A DNA stretch of 64,000 nucleotides from Zeus faber (Eukaryota; Chordata; Actinopteri; Zeiformes; Zeidae). Below, piece after piece: positions 36,754-49,639 of this stretch; the first letter of the stretch is position 1, and each line of letters opens with the position of its first letter. The stretch spans positions 9,037,053-9,101,052 of the forward strand of contig OY482850.1 in NCBI GenBank assembly GCA_960531495.1, written 5' to 3'. The notes under the pieces were generated by a model that was not told where the DNA came from, ran no database searches, and saw only the letters and a list, made by a program, of their open reading frames with translations. The position numbers were made by a program, and so were the translations under genes.

Positions 36754-38237
36754 GTAAGTGCTGATTAGTGGCTTTCAACTTAATTTCTCACACCTCCATC
36801 CCGTATTGTTTTCCAACACTCGCTGCATTTTCCATTCCACTTTCGGAGAGAAAAACATCACGATTGAACCAAACGCCATTCCAGCAAAATGGATCCAAAT
36901 TTCTGATAATGCCGCTTCTAGATGCTCTTCATGCACGTGAGCACACAGACACACAACTGCACTTTTGGCATGTGGTGGAAATGTACGGAGCGACCAACGG
37001 CGAACGCAGAAAGATATTTACACAACCATTTAGAGAAGATTAACTCCATTTCCTGCCGTTGTTCCCCCTGACACGGGACGAAACAGAGGACGTGACGATC
37101 ACGGTTTCACCGAGCCTCCCGAGTTTTCGCGCCTTACGTCATTTCCCTGTGAGTCATAGATGACCCGAGGTTGCTCCATCTTCAGCTCGACAAGGTTTAA
37201 TTACTGTAAAAATAGCACAAGCTTAAGGTTATCAATCAGGCGGAGTCGTCTTCCTCGTGAGTACAAACCAGCCCGCTATTAACAGCTTTGTATGATGAGA
37301 ACCAGGTGGGATATCTTTTAGTTTGAAAGACTAATGCAGGAGGAGTGTGTAGATCTTCATTTTAAACAGACGCTAGACCAGCTGGCCTTGTTGGACTGTA
37401 TGCATGCAGCAGCAAATGACTGGCGGCCAGTGGCCTGATGTTTTTTTAACGCGGCCTTAAAAGCATTTGTTGTTACCTAATAAATAATTCAATAACTTTA
37501 TTACAGTGTTTACACACCGACAAGCGTTGTGACCTGAGCCGATATTTTGGTGTGCAAGTAACTTGAACTTATGGTGGTGGAGGAAGGTCTTTCCTACAAA
37601 AAAAAAAATGTACACCCACATTGAAAAGCACTCTACAGCTGCGGTATTGTTCGTAGCCTGGAGGTAATACACGCTCGCTTCCATATAAGCCAGTCTGGGT
37701 TTGAAGTCTGAAGCTCTAGTTTCCACCCTCACATCGGGTCTTTAGTGAAGACTTCCATTTCATCCGCAAATATTACGGAGAACGTGCGTGGTTTCCCTCA
37801 GATGTTTGGGATCTCAGCAGAGTAGTGGGTCAAAGTAAAAATGAAGAGGGTATTCACTCCTCTAAACCTCTCCCCCGGTTTGTGAGCCTAGTCCTCGTCC
37901 GCTATTGGGCGCGCAACCCTGTTGGAATTCCACCATCTCGTCTCATTAGGAGGAAGGTTCACAGCAAAACCACAGCAAACTTTTTCACCCTCAAGGAACA
38001 TACTGTACCTATCACCATCGTTTAATTTGAACAAATGGAGCTGAGCGATGGCCAAACGGTGATGGTAAGCCGCGCCCATATCTAGTATTTCATCGGATGG
38101 TTATTGAAGTTGAACAAGCGCAGGCTATCTAGCCCGGCCAAAGGCAACACATCCAGGCCATGTATCCTTCTGTCCATCCACGTGAGTTCCTCTGCGTTTT
38201 GACAGCGGCGCTGCTCTCCCTCCCCTTGTTCTTCCAG
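36754..38237. other. tmtc2 intron, 1.5 kb
   Basis: No gene or repeat was recognised except an A run near 37598-37607. The acceptor is CTTGTTCTTCCAG. Confidence 0.85.
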
Positions 38238-38352
38238 GACAGTTTTTGTTGGAGGAGTCGAGGCTCCTGGAAGCAGCGGAGATGGCAGAAAAGGCGGCTC
38301 ACCTCGACAGCGGGGAGTTTGATGTGGTCTTCAGCGCAGCCCACATGCTCAG
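38238..38352 (+). CDS. tmtc2: tmtc2 exon: seventh TPR
   Basis: It encodes GQFLLEESRLLEAAEMAEKA, then AHLDSGEFDVVFSAAHML, with the TPR pattern of Ala/Leu spacing. It matches TMTC2 closely (FDVVF.AAHMLRQ). Phase 1 in (G|GA makes Gly), phase 2 out (AG|A makes Arg), donor GTGAGT. Confidence 0.97.
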
Positions 38353-41300
38353 GTGAGTGGACTGTTGGAATCTGGTTTCAGAGGAGCCATTTCTCAGGGA
38401 GTGTTCCCAAGGCCTCCTAGAGTTTCTCCCAGCTCCCACACTGTCTCCAAGTCCCCCAGCTCCAAGAGTGTCTCCTAGTACTTACATACAAGGCTGGCCA
38501 CACAGTTCTCCAGGCATTGTGTAGTTGTATTAATCCTTTTTCTGCCCTTAGCCAGGACTTCTATTGAGCAAGACACAGTGCATACTGTATATCAATCTGA
38601 TATTCTCTCTTTCGGCTTTCCTGAAAAATGTGCAGTAGTGGGCGACCTGCTGGCTCAACTAGATATTGTGTTCCCATGGGGCCGAAACGCCTTGCAGTGA
38701 CAAGGGTTTGAACCCAGCCTGTGGTCATTTTCTGTGGGACACTCCCTGTCTCTCTTCCCCAATATTTCCCCTCTCTTCCTATTGCTCCCGAAAATAAAGG
38801 CGAAATAGAATTTTGTCGTTAAATGAATCCAGCTCTTTCACTACCGTACTTGTATTGGAAACAACGTAAATCGTATTACTTGATTTACGGTAAGAGGGGA
38901 GTAAACAAGATTTTTAGACCCTTCTACTAGGCTGTAGATGACATGGGTGGGCCGCAGTTTTCCGTGGGCTAAGCGAAGCACGGGCAGTGAGTGCATGAGA
39001 GAGGGAGGTGTACCGTCTGTACGGTTTATCCGGGGGGCTTATAGTGTTCATTGGCCTGTGTGATTTGGTTGGCTGTACCTTGTAATCCGCTCCTCTCACC
39101 GCAGTGCCAGCCAGAGAGCTTCTGGTTCTTCTTAGCGCACTGTGCAGCTATGTGCCTCTGAATAGCTTTCCCTCTTCCCTCTCTCTCTCTCCCTCCCTCC
39201 CCCTCTCTCTGCCTTGCTGTCTGTTGTTTCTGGCTCACGTATGGCATTGCACTTTCCAAATCAGTGAAAGGTTCAGTTGACGAGTCCGACGGAGAGTGCT
39301 TCTGGAACCGGCAAGCTGTTGTGTTTCTGAACGTAAGCCACAAATGGAAATTTGTAAATAGTGCCCTGTGCCAATTTACAGTACACTGCCGCACGAGCTG
39401 AAGAAAAAAAGAGTCGGTGCCGGCAATATTTTTCTGCCCCTCGAAGAGATATCCATGTTTTAACACATCATAGCAAATGCAAGGTTATCCGCATTAGAGT
39501 TACAGCTGTCTGCCGAGGGGAAATGATTCAATCTAAGTCCATTAATGCGTGTCCTGAATCATTGAAGTCTTGCACTGGAACAGTTTGCTGCTTACTTTAC
39601 GTTTGTAAGATGGTGTACCCAGCTGCCTGCTCCGTACTAGCCTTGTCCATGGGTGTGTTTATGTGCGTTTGTGTGTGGGAGGGAGGGTTTCTGCGCTCGA
39701 AACCCTTTCTGTTGAAGAGACCCTATCGGGGTCCGGACCCCCAGCTGCTAAAGAGAGACCCAGGCAGAGCTCAGGGTGACCCCTCTCTCCACCTCCCTGG
39801 CATGGGGTCTCACTCCTCTGCAGCTCAAGTTCTTTATGTGTTTGTCTTGGACGCAGATGCAAAGGAGGCTGGTGGGGAGGCAAGTGAATCTACACTTGGA
39901 TTCAGGAACGATTAAATGTAGAGCTCATCGCATGTGCAAAGCAAAAATCTCCTCGTGCCCTCTTGGGCCCTTTTACTTTTCCCATTGCTTTCTTGAAACA
40001 ATCGATGTGTGACTTCAGTCCAGGCCTGGTCCAAAGGACAACGGTTTATAGTTAATGCCAGGTGAGCTCCGAAGCCTAATAGAGCAGTCCAACTGTGTAT
40101 TTCCCTTCAATGGCTTGGAGTCTGTTGAGACAGCAGTGCGACGGGCTGCAGTGTCCTGACAACATCGGTCTACTTAACGACAGCAGGGTTCATAAGCCTC
40201 TACTTTTTCCCTTCCAGATTCCATTTTTTCCCCCCATATATCCAAACTGATTATATCGAAACTTTATTATATATTATCCGCCTCTGCTATGAAAATAAAA
40301 CAACTATTTGTAAGACATTGCCCAATTCTGCATTTCCCCAACCATGCCATGCTTTGTTTTTCTGTCGGAATACAAGGTGCACTTTACTCAAAAGAAAACG
40401 TCCATCCGTCTTTCAAAGGATGGAACAGCTGCAGTGCATATATCTGCTCGTTGTTGAAAGCGCTATTTATTCATTAAGCCATCAGTATCTCTTAACAGTG
40501 TCAGGCTTAAGCAATGCTGTCAGTGTTGTGATTTGTACATCCGCATGTCTACTGCCGGGGTCAGTAACTCATTCTAATATTACCAGGGGGGAATTGCACA
40601 GGGGGAAGACCACTGGCGGGGTTTGTTGATTTGAAATATGTTGAAGCATCTCTCCTTCTGGGAGTTGTTCTTATACGCACATAGTCTATCCCCCCCCTCC
40701 CCTCTTTCTGCTTCTTTCTTGGGTCTCTTCTTTCCAGGCGGTCCCAGGGGACTTGGGTTTAAACCCAGCCGGCGGTTTATGTTCTTGGCTTTCACTCGTC
40801 CGCTGTCCTCCTCCTCCTCCCCGCAGTCCGTGCAGCCCTAGGAGGTCCAGCATCTCCGCTGACCATAGTCTGGCAGGACTGTGGCATTCCTCCGATAGTA
40901 TGTTTTATAAATGTGATAATGGTGTTGTAAAATTAGATTACTGTTGTTTTTTAACTTATTCAGAAGATGGACTTCCGTGAATATTATCCTCCTGGCATAC
41001 AAATTCGTAGTTGTGGTTCCAGTTGGACTCAAGAGCCCATATTTGTACGCTTAGGTCCGATTCAGCAGCTTGAGTTCGTGTTTGGATCATATTTGAAATG
41101 TAAAATGGTCTCTTGGGAAGCTTTGTGGTGTGCTCATGGTAAACAAGTAATTAGTTGATATATGAATGACGTGAATAGCTTGTAAGAGAATTCCTAAGTA
41201 TTATAAGTAATTATCCAACCCTCATTCTCACTCATCCCTCTCCAATTGTAGGCTTTTGTGTGAAGACACATGCTTCTCCACCAGCTCATACTGGTGTGGG

Positions 41301-42625
41301 TAAACTAATACTTTGCTCACATATGGAGCTTAAATGGCTAATTTGTTCTCAAAATTTAAACAACCGTATCAAGTGTCATTTCTTGGGAGTAATTGGTTTG
41401 GCATGTATTTATAGGCCAGCTACTCAGCCTTACGTCAATTTTCCTTATTGTTTATTTGTTTATTTGTTAAATTGGACTTATTGTGTATGTATGCACTATT
41501 TTACATTTTAAAAAGATATGCAGAAGAAAGCTAAATGGCTTATCTCCTGGGTTTGTGTGGAGGCAAGAAAAGTTTTTCCATAAGGTGAAAATAGGTAATG
41601 GCACGAATGTGGAATTTTCCTGTTAGTGGCTCCACAAATTGTAACGAATCAACTTTAATTCAGAAGATTTATAAATACCATGTTAAAAAAAACGACTTAA
41701 GTATTGTGTGTGCTTTGGTCATGTGGTTCAGCTATCCCTAAAATGAGTGTTTGGTCTCATAGCTCAAACCATATGGATAAAGAGCCTTTAATCGACCAAG
41801 ACAACCAACATGAAAGTACAGCTCCAGTGGCCTACTCCCTTTCATCATCAAAACTAATGGCCCCCACTGCCAGTCACTGCTGTCTGCCCTTGGCTTTTTC
41901 AATGTTAAACTGTTTGCAATGAGACAATTGTTACCATCAGTAAGGTGGATGCACCCCTGGGTCACAAAGGTGAATTTGCCTTTAGCAGACTTTTTATTTA
42001 TGACATAAAAATGAGCTAAAGGGTAAAAGGGAACAAGATATTAGCAACATATTCAGGTATGGAGGAAGTGGCAGTTTTTTGAGGTCTTTGGGAACCAGAT
42101 ATCTCTGGTCTCCGGACACATACGGGCAAGCCATCTGTTCACAAGCCCCTTTGCCTGCCAGTATAGGTTATACATCATTCTCTAGTCTACGTTATCAGTG
42201 TCATCAGCACCGCATGGTAGGATGTAGTGTTGTGATTAGAAATATAAGGCCACCTGATTACTCCGGAGTGTTTAAGTTCTTAAAAAAACGGCCTGTGTCG
42301 GACATGTGTGGGAATCCGCTTTATCTTTCTTGGAAAATAGACATAATTGTTCAGATACTCAAATATTATGACGGTGTATAGTTTGTCAACAATGTGTCTC
42401 CGAGGACTCCATTTGTCAAACCAGCATTTGAGCGGAACGGTACCTACGTGCTGATCATTGTGCATGTTGGACGATATATCGTTCCTCCTTCTCCCACAGC
42501 GCCATTCCCATCTGTTATTTTCTCAGTGACCCCTGTGAACTGGTAAACACATGGAGCTCAAGGTCCCCGTCTGAAGTCCAGCCCATAAAGATGACTGATG
42601 ACTGTCCTTTTTTTTCTCTTTGCAG
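38353..42625. other. tmtc2 intron, 4.3 kb
   Basis: It contains a CT-rich stretch at 39170-39210 and an AT-rich block of about 1.5 kb (40900-42470) unlike the rest of the intron; the latter may be a decayed insertion. The 184-residue open frame at 39361-39915 has no domain and is not believed. The acceptor is TCTCTTTGCAG after a long T run. Confidence 0.75.
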
Positions 42626-42689
42626 ACAAGCCAGTCTAAACGAGGCCGCGGAAAAGTACTACGGACAAGCGGCGAGCCTGAGACCCAAT
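42626..42689 (+). CDS. tmtc2: tmtc2 exon: part of eighth TPR
   Basis: A small exon of 64 bases. It encodes RQASLNEAAEKYYGQAASLR and PN, matching RQASLNEAAEKYY in vertebrate TMTC2. It was too short to stand out by open frame length and was placed by protein match. Phase 2 in, phase 0 out, donor GTGAGT. Confidence 0.96.
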
Positions 42690-43169
42690 GTGAGTACTTC
42701 TACCCCCGCCGGCTAATCACCCGTAATCACCGTTATATGGCTGTGATGGACACTTTGCAATCACCGCCTGGGTGGCTCTCTAGTCAAGTCATTCCTTGGG
42801 TATTATTTTCCCGTCCCGTTTCCCTCACAATGGCTCACATTGTCGGCGGAGGTCTCCGAAAACGCGCGGGGTTCTCACTAATCTCTGAGGTTTGTTTGTG
42901 CAACATCCATCTCCGGCATCAAAGGGGGAGGCCGGGGCACAAGTTTTGGGGCTGGTTAGATTAAAGAGTATATTGATGATAACTCCGCAGTCAGTTTGAC
43001 ATGTTTGAAAAGGAATAGGGTTGGTGTATGAGATCCCTGAGTGTGGGAGTCCAGTTGTTTAAGTTTGATCTGAGGCTGGGAGGAGAATATATCCCGCCTG
43101 GGGTTACTCGTGTGTTGAGGACACAACGTCCATATTATCGACTTACATAAATTAAAGCACGTCTGTCAC

Positions 43170-43513
43170 TTAAAGCAACACTATGTCACTTTAACTTATA
43201 AGAAAAGTTTCAAAATAATTTTGATGATACACTGACTCGTAATAAGGAGAATGGCACCTCTTTCATTCCCACCCATCCCCCCGAACGCCTGTTCTTGCAC
43301 TATGTAACTTCAATGTTCGGGACCGAACCCGCGGGAAAAGTGAGTTAGGCTTTACAGCACTACGGCACTTGCTTGATATGGGTTTCCCTTAATTACCGTA
43401 AAATAAATTAAACACCGCAATGAGTTTTATGACAGTGGTGTAAAAGTGCAATTAAACTCAGAAACTGTAGGTGCGCCAAATGAATGACAAAAAAATGACG
43501 TAGTGCTGCTTGA
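43170..43513. mobile_element. MITE with ~16-bp terminal inverted repeats
   Basis: The left end AAGCAACACTATGTCA and the reverse complement of the right end, AAGCAGCACTACGTCA, agree at 14 of 16 positions. Total length is about 340 bases and there is no coding sequence. The TTAAAGCAACACTATGT start is familiar from fish non-autonomous DNA transposons. It sits in the last tmtc2 intron. Confidence 0.7.
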
Positions 43514-43524
43514 ATTACTGCATA

Positions 43525-43625
43525 CATTTGTTTTCTGTCAATGGGTGAGAAAGTCACCAAGCAAGTTATTTATTATTCACAATTATCCATGCAGTTAACC
43601 TCGCGAGGCAATGATCACTGCATAT
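43525..43625. repeat. dispersed repeat, copy 1 of 2
   Basis: This block shares CATTTGTTTTCTGTC, ATGGGT.AGAAA and a later CGAGGCAATG with 45670-45775 in the same orientation. It starts immediately after the MITE's right end, so it may belong to a larger repeat family or be a segmental duplication within the intron. Confidence 0.7.
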
Positions 43626-45669
43626 AAACAACGCTTATACTATGTTTAGTATGACATAAAAAGTTAATATTCTCACATTTCTAATGGACCCTTGTCAAAA
43701 CCATCATACCATTGGTTCAGTGAAAACAACCTTGTTGTCATTGACTTAGTTCAAATGAATACATAAACCTTGAAAGCAAGGGAGTCCACACAGGCTTTGA
43801 GCATCACAATCATATCAATCATAATCATCATAATTGGATGGCAGAGATAATACAGATCCATAATCCTTAATTTAGGCCATTTGCTCATTATTCCTTGTGT
43901 CAATATTTGTGAAAAGTGTCAAAATGACACTACACAGTAGCATGTCCTAAACATACAAAGCACACTGTACAACTCAGATCAACTGCACATGCACGGTTCA
44001 TGAGAAAATTGCTATTGCATTACATTCAAAAAAGCTGGCTCGTTCGCTGATGTGAAATTGATTGTTGTGAAATGCATTCTTTCCCATGTCATTTTTAGCA
44101 GCGGATCATAAACATCTCCTCACGACAAACTCTTGGCTTGTGGGAGTCTATAAACTTTGTTTGATATCCAAGTCCAAACACAGACACAGACAGTCAGAAG
44201 GCCGTACATGGTCACTGTTGTTCAGCAGCCTCCCTCCTGTGCCAATTCTATTGCTTACAGCTGAGCCGTAACGATGATTAAGGACACGTATCAGTCCAGC
44301 TCTGGCATAAACCCTTTGTTGTTTCTGACATAAACCATGTCCTCTGTCCAATCCATCTTCATTTGTCGTTATATGTGAACCTTTTTTCTGAACTCTCTGA
44401 ACGCCCTTTTTTTATGCACATGTCCCTCTCTGAGCAGTATTGGACAGTTGCAGGAATTCAGTAATTTTGGGTCTGATGCATGAAGTTGGACGCAGCTTTT
44501 CTTAGAAAGAAACACTTGCAGTGGTGCTAAACCCAAAAACATATATTTAAACAAAACAAAACCAAATCTATCGGCCTAGTCGGCCTTCATCAGAACATGA
44601 CATTTCATTTGAAACTGATGAACTTTCTCTGCAATATTTTCATACATATACAGAATGAATAATTAGGTTAATTTATAGTCGTTTCGTTTTCGGTTACCTC
44701 CTCTATTACAATTCCTATGGCAAGACTTTCATTCAACTTTGGCTCAGTGGCACATATTTAATTCTTGTGGTTTTTTGCTCTGGTTTTCAGAGCTTCTCAG
44801 CGCAGTCGGCAAACGCAGTCAAGCACCTAGACAGTGCCTCTGCTGTTCTAATTGGAAAATTGTGCGTACAGTACATTTGAATGGGAGGCCCTGGATCATA
44901 AATAAATCAGAAGCTAAAGAGCTGTGCTCCTGAAAGTTCCTTCATTCCCGACATAGAGAAGCTCAGTTCCCTCAAATCGCTCTACGCTTCAAATCGGTCT
45001 TTCCTTACCCACTGTGACATCCATGCTGTCAAAGCTCTCCTTTCCGATAATATCTTCATTACCTGAATGTCTACTTTGTGTCATTATCTCTACTTGGATC
45101 ACTCCCTTCCATAAACCAGACTATTTTATGCTCCTTAATTTACTCCACATCTGGCAGAGGCCTCTGGGTCTGTATGGCAGGTTTGGCAAGGCCTTGTGGC
45201 GCACGGTCACAGAGCGACAAGAGAGGGAAAAATAAATCCTCTCAAATGAGGAACGCTGTGTGGCACAAGGAAAGACTTGAGGGAGGAAATGACAGTGGAA
45301 CCCGTGCGAGCTAGCGCAGGGAGGGGAGGTAGGGAGTACCAAGGCTTGAGGTGCGGATATAGAGAGTGGAGGAGGCCCAGCCGGGTTTGCGAAAGCAGAG
45401 AGGTCTTCAAGGGCGGACCCTGAGGTCTTTTGAAGCTCTGCTGCTGTTGCACTAAGAGGAAAACCAGGCGGCCCTGAAATTTCTAGGATCTTCGCTGGCT
45501 GCATCCTGTGTCCTCCCCCACGCCTTTCATATGAACAAGCTGCGTCGGTTCCGAGGCTCTCGTAATTAAGCAGAAGGGCCATAGATCCCCTCCCTGATGA
45601 AACAGCTTGATTTGTTACTACAGCAACGTGGCTATTTCAGCCCCATAACAAGTTGCTCTTACTAAATTT

Positions 45670-45775
45670 AGACATTTGTTTTCTGTCGATGGGTCAGAAA
45701 CTCACTTCTAACTGCAAGTTAGTTATTTATTGTTCAACATTATTTATGCAGTAAACCCAGCGAGGCAATGGTCAT
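45670..45775. repeat. dispersed repeat, copy 2 of 2
   Basis: Direct partner of 43525-43625, about 2.1 kb away, diverged and with small gaps (AAGTTAGTTATTTATT against AAGTTATTTATT). The flanking sequences of the two copies do not match, so the copies are bounded. Confidence 0.7.
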
Positions 45776-47426
45776 CAACAATCATCAATGCTTGGCACAA
45801 ATCAAAGCGCTTCATTTTTTCCAGAATCTCTTTAAAGCACAGAATAACTCTACTTCCCATTACTTACTATGTGGCTTAGAGGTTTCCATCACATAATGAC
45901 AAGAACATACAAATGTTAACTTAACTATCACGGCATCTGTTTTGCCATCTATTAGAATGCATCCATTGGAGATTTCTAATTGCATTCAACTAAACTCAGA
46001 CAATGACAAGTTGGCTTTCAAGAGAAGTTGGGATTCTGTTTCAGGCAACTGGGGTAACATAACAATTTTGGGGTCGGCGTAATTGCGCGGCCCTTTCACG
46101 TCACATTGAGTTATCCGCTCGCATCAACGGCCCCATTCTGCCGTAGTTAACCTTTGCTAACCATTTTTTTTCTGAGTAGCAGGCAATCTTCAACTTCCAA
46201 AACGGGTCCCTGAGCCTTAGTTTGTGGTCTGACCTGCAATTGCTGGGTCAAACGGGGGCTGATTTATAACCTGAAAAAATGTTCAAAATGACTCTGGCCT
46301 TGTAAGTAATAAATCCAGGCGTCCACGTCGAATATTAATCCAAGCATTCAGAAAGTTAAGAGCAAAGCCCACGTGAATAGTTGTCTGGCAAGTGAACGCT
46401 TTAACACATTAGGCAACAGTTGGTGGTGCCAGCCTTGGTTTTTGGCTCCTGAACGTGTGGAGGCTTTTCTTTGTGCTTCGTCTTGGGGGACGAGAGTCGA
46501 CTCCTCCCGGGGACATTACGAATTCTCCACACCTATTTGATTTATTGATCAGTTCGGTTCAGCCGGTGGGAAAATAACCATTATTGGACGCGGTGTTCCC
46601 ATTAAAATTCTGCGGCGTGGATCCCCGCTCGTCTAAATCTCAGCGCTGGAAAAAAAACAAAAGACGCTAAGCGCTCGCTGAAGGTGGAACGGGGCAGCAG
46701 CCAAATCTCACAGTGTAATTACAGCAGAAGCTTCATCCTTATCTGAGATTATTAGTGGGTTTTGCTGTCCTCTGTTTGTGGCTGCTGAAAATAAAAATGC
46801 TAAAATTGTCTGTTATTGTAGGGAGTTTTTCTTGCGGGGGCCACAGATTGTAGACGAGCGTCTTCACGGGGGGTGGGAGGGCTGTGGTCGAACCGGCCCG
46901 AGAATATGTTTGAATATCCACTGCTGTTTTTATCTATAATATATTCTGATATGCTTTGACTGTATTTCGCACAGTCAATTGCAGTTTCGCACATAAACAT
47001 GCGTGGAAAAAAAAAAAATTGTTGTCTTGGCTTTGGAGTGTCACATGATTAGTCCACGAGCAGCAAAGAAAGGAAATAAAGCCTGCGGTCCATTCGTAAA
47101 TGTCAGGAAGCCATTATCATAGGCCGTTTCATCTGACAATGATATATGAGGTGATAATCACGGGGGAAAAAATGTCGCAAACAGTCGGAAAAGGATACCA
47201 TTGACCATTTTATTGAGACAAATTTCTCATACCCCGCCCCAGCTCTGTATTGAGATCTAATACACACACACACACCGCATTCCAAATTATTGTGGAAATT
47301 ATATTTTTCTCTGATTTTCCTAAACAGTCGATGCAAATGACAGTCAGTATAATTTTCAAGTCATCAACTGTTAGGGTATAATTTGAATGTTATTGAACAA
47401 ACCTCCCAATGATAACCAATTCATTT

Positions 47427-47443
47427 TTTTTTTTTTTTTTTTT
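47427..47443. repeat. poly-T run inside the Tc1-like element
   Basis: About 17 T in a row, near the left end of the transposon. Confidence 0.9.
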
Positions 47444-47585
47444 AATAAAAAACTCAAAATGCTCTGTTCCAAATGAGTATGCACAACAGCGTTTCAAAAC
47501 ATTGTATTGGTTGTAAAGAACTGAAAATGGTCATTTGTTGAATTTGCAGCATTAGCATATTTACTGAAATCAAAAGCTATTTCAA

Positions 47586-48488
47586 TCAAAAACATCTTAA
47601 CAGGTCAAGTAACATGTTAACATAGGAGCCTTCTTTGATATCACCTTCACAATTCTTGCATCCATTGAACTTGTGAGTTTTTGGGGAGTTTCTGCTTGAA
47701 TTTCTTTGCAGGATGTCAGAATAGCCTCCCAGAGCTGCTTTTTTGATGGGAACTGCCTCCACCCTCATAGATCTTTTGCTTGAGGATGCTCCAAAGGTTC
47801 TCAATATAAAAAGAAAGTGCTCAGTCAGAAACTCTATGTACTTTGCCGAGGTCATTTTCACACCTCCAGGGACCCTAAAGGGCCCTACCAGCTCTCTCCC
47901 CATGATTCCAGCCCAAAACATGACTCCGCCACCTCCTTGCTGACGTCGCAGCCTTGTTGGGACATGGTGGCCATCCACCAACCATCCACTACTCCATCCA
48001 TCTGGACCATCCAGGGTTGCACGGAACTCATCAGTAAACAAGACTGTTTGAAAATGAGTCTTCATGTATTTCTGGGCCCACTGCAACCGTTTCTGCTTGT
48101 GAGCATTGGTTAGGGGTGGCCCAATAGCAGGTTTATACACAACTGCAAGCCTCTGGAGGATCCTACACCTTGAGGTTTGTAGGACTCCAGAGGCACCAGC
48201 AGCTTTAAATACCTGTTTGCTGCTTTGTAACGGCATTTTAGCAGCTGCTCTCTTCATCCCATGAATTTGTCTGGCAGAAACCTTCCTCATTATGCCTTTA
48301 TCTGCACAAACCTGTCTGTGCTCTGAATCAGCCACAAATCTCTTCACAGTACGATGATCAAGCTTAAGTTTTCGTGAAATATCGAATGTTTTCATGCCTT
48401 GTCCAAGAGATTGCACTATTTGAGGCTTTTCGGCAGCAGAGAGATCCTTTTCTTTCCCATATTGCTTGAAACCTGTGGCCTGCTTCAT
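47586..48488 (-). pseudogene. Tc1-like transposase, truncated and shifted
   Basis: A 300-codon frame. Residues 1-60 hold the first helix-turn-helix (GKEKDLSAAEKPQIVQSLGQ, then FDISRKLKLDHRTVKRFV), and the second DNA-binding part follows. The DDE domain begins with VLFTDEFRATLDGPDGW, carrying the first catalytic Asp, and continues through GGGGVMFWAGIMG. After SAKYIEFLTEHFL the sequence leaves the family: the DNAPSH block with the second Asp and the region with the last acidic residue are missing. The tail from about residue 240 is frame-shifted C-terminal sequence. The start at 48488 is the family-typical Met. The protein is almost certainly inactive. Confidence 0.9.
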
Positions 48489-49639
48489 AATGTTGAACGT
48501 CCTTCTTAAGTAGTTTTCCTTTAATTGGGCTCACCTGGCAAACTAATTATCACAGGTGTCTGATCCAAAGAGCCCTGAGACACAATACCATCCATGAGTG
48601 AAAAACAAATGAATTGAAAAACAAAAAATCAAATGTTTATGACACTTAAATCCAATTTGCATAATAATTTGGAACGCGCTGTATACTGTCGTTGAAGGCG
48701 TACTCAGTGACATTGGACAATTGCCGACTAATAGCGCCTGTGAAAGGAGGCCGTAGAAACTACACCCGCCTCACCCAACTTGATGCTCCTCCTCCTCGAA
48801 GCTTGTTGGCCTTCGTAGCAGAGGGGTCTTGAAGCGCTGGCTGTTTGGTGGTGGTAATGGCTTTGCTCTTCCCCTCACCTTGCTTGTAAAATCTCAGATC
48901 AAACCTATTTGGGGATATGAGCAGTGTAGTTCAGGGGTTGGGGATTGAGCGGGGATTGACCCGTCTGAGGAGGGAGAGGCTCGTCCATCCTGTTTTGAGG
49001 ACTTGAAATCTCAGCAGCCTTCGAGGTATCAGTAGGCCTGCTGGCATCAATCAACAACATTTGGGAACCCAGTTGATATGTCATTGTCAGTTTGCCCAAC
49101 AAACTAATTAAATATCAAAAGTAGTCCTCAAAAGTAGGATATCTTTAATGATAGTAGATTGTAGTTTTGGGCATCTTCTTCCCCTCTCCAAACTCAAAGT
49201 GCCTCCCCTCCCTCGGCCTACATCCCATCTCTTGGGGCCACTGTGGCGACTATACTGCGAACACGTTCTTCGCTTTCGTCTTTATGACTCACCTCTTGGA
49301 CTGGGGATGTACTCGCCTGATGGGAGCAGCAGGAATAGACATTAATCCAGACCCACTTCAAAGTGCTGGTTTGCTGGTTCTGACATCTGTGGCTCCAGAC
49401 GGGATGCAGGGACACACGGAGGAGGGCGGTTAGCAAGACCACAAAACAGCGACCCCACGCTCGCTGGGATCCAACCCGCAGAGGCCAGCGCTTGGTCACG
49501 TTGGGCCCCGCTGTTGAGCCCTCAGTGGATGAAAGAAACTCTCTCCTCAGCTTTTCTCATGAAGACCCCTGAAAATGAGTTGTATCACCTCCGAGGCGCT
49601 ACATTTTGGATTGATTTACCGAAATGACGCCTTCGTTCC

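Larger units (their letters stand above)
47263..48681 (-). mobile_element. Tc1-like DNA transposon, internally deleted
   Basis: The ends carry inverted repeats: CGCATTCCAAATTATTGTGG at the left and, reversed, CGCGTTCCAAATTATTATGC at the right. Both are flanked by TA (47261-47262 and 48682-48683), the Tc1/mariner target duplication. The left terminus has been altered by a CA microsatellite. The minus strand encodes a transposase-derived frame. The full element would be somewhat longer; part of the catalytic region has been lost, so this copy cannot move by itself. It lies antisense in the last tmtc2 intron. Confidence 0.9.

Noticed and set aside
39361-39915. 184-codon open frame
   Set aside because: It lies within a tmtc2 intron and has no domain, no family resemblance and ordinary intronic composition.
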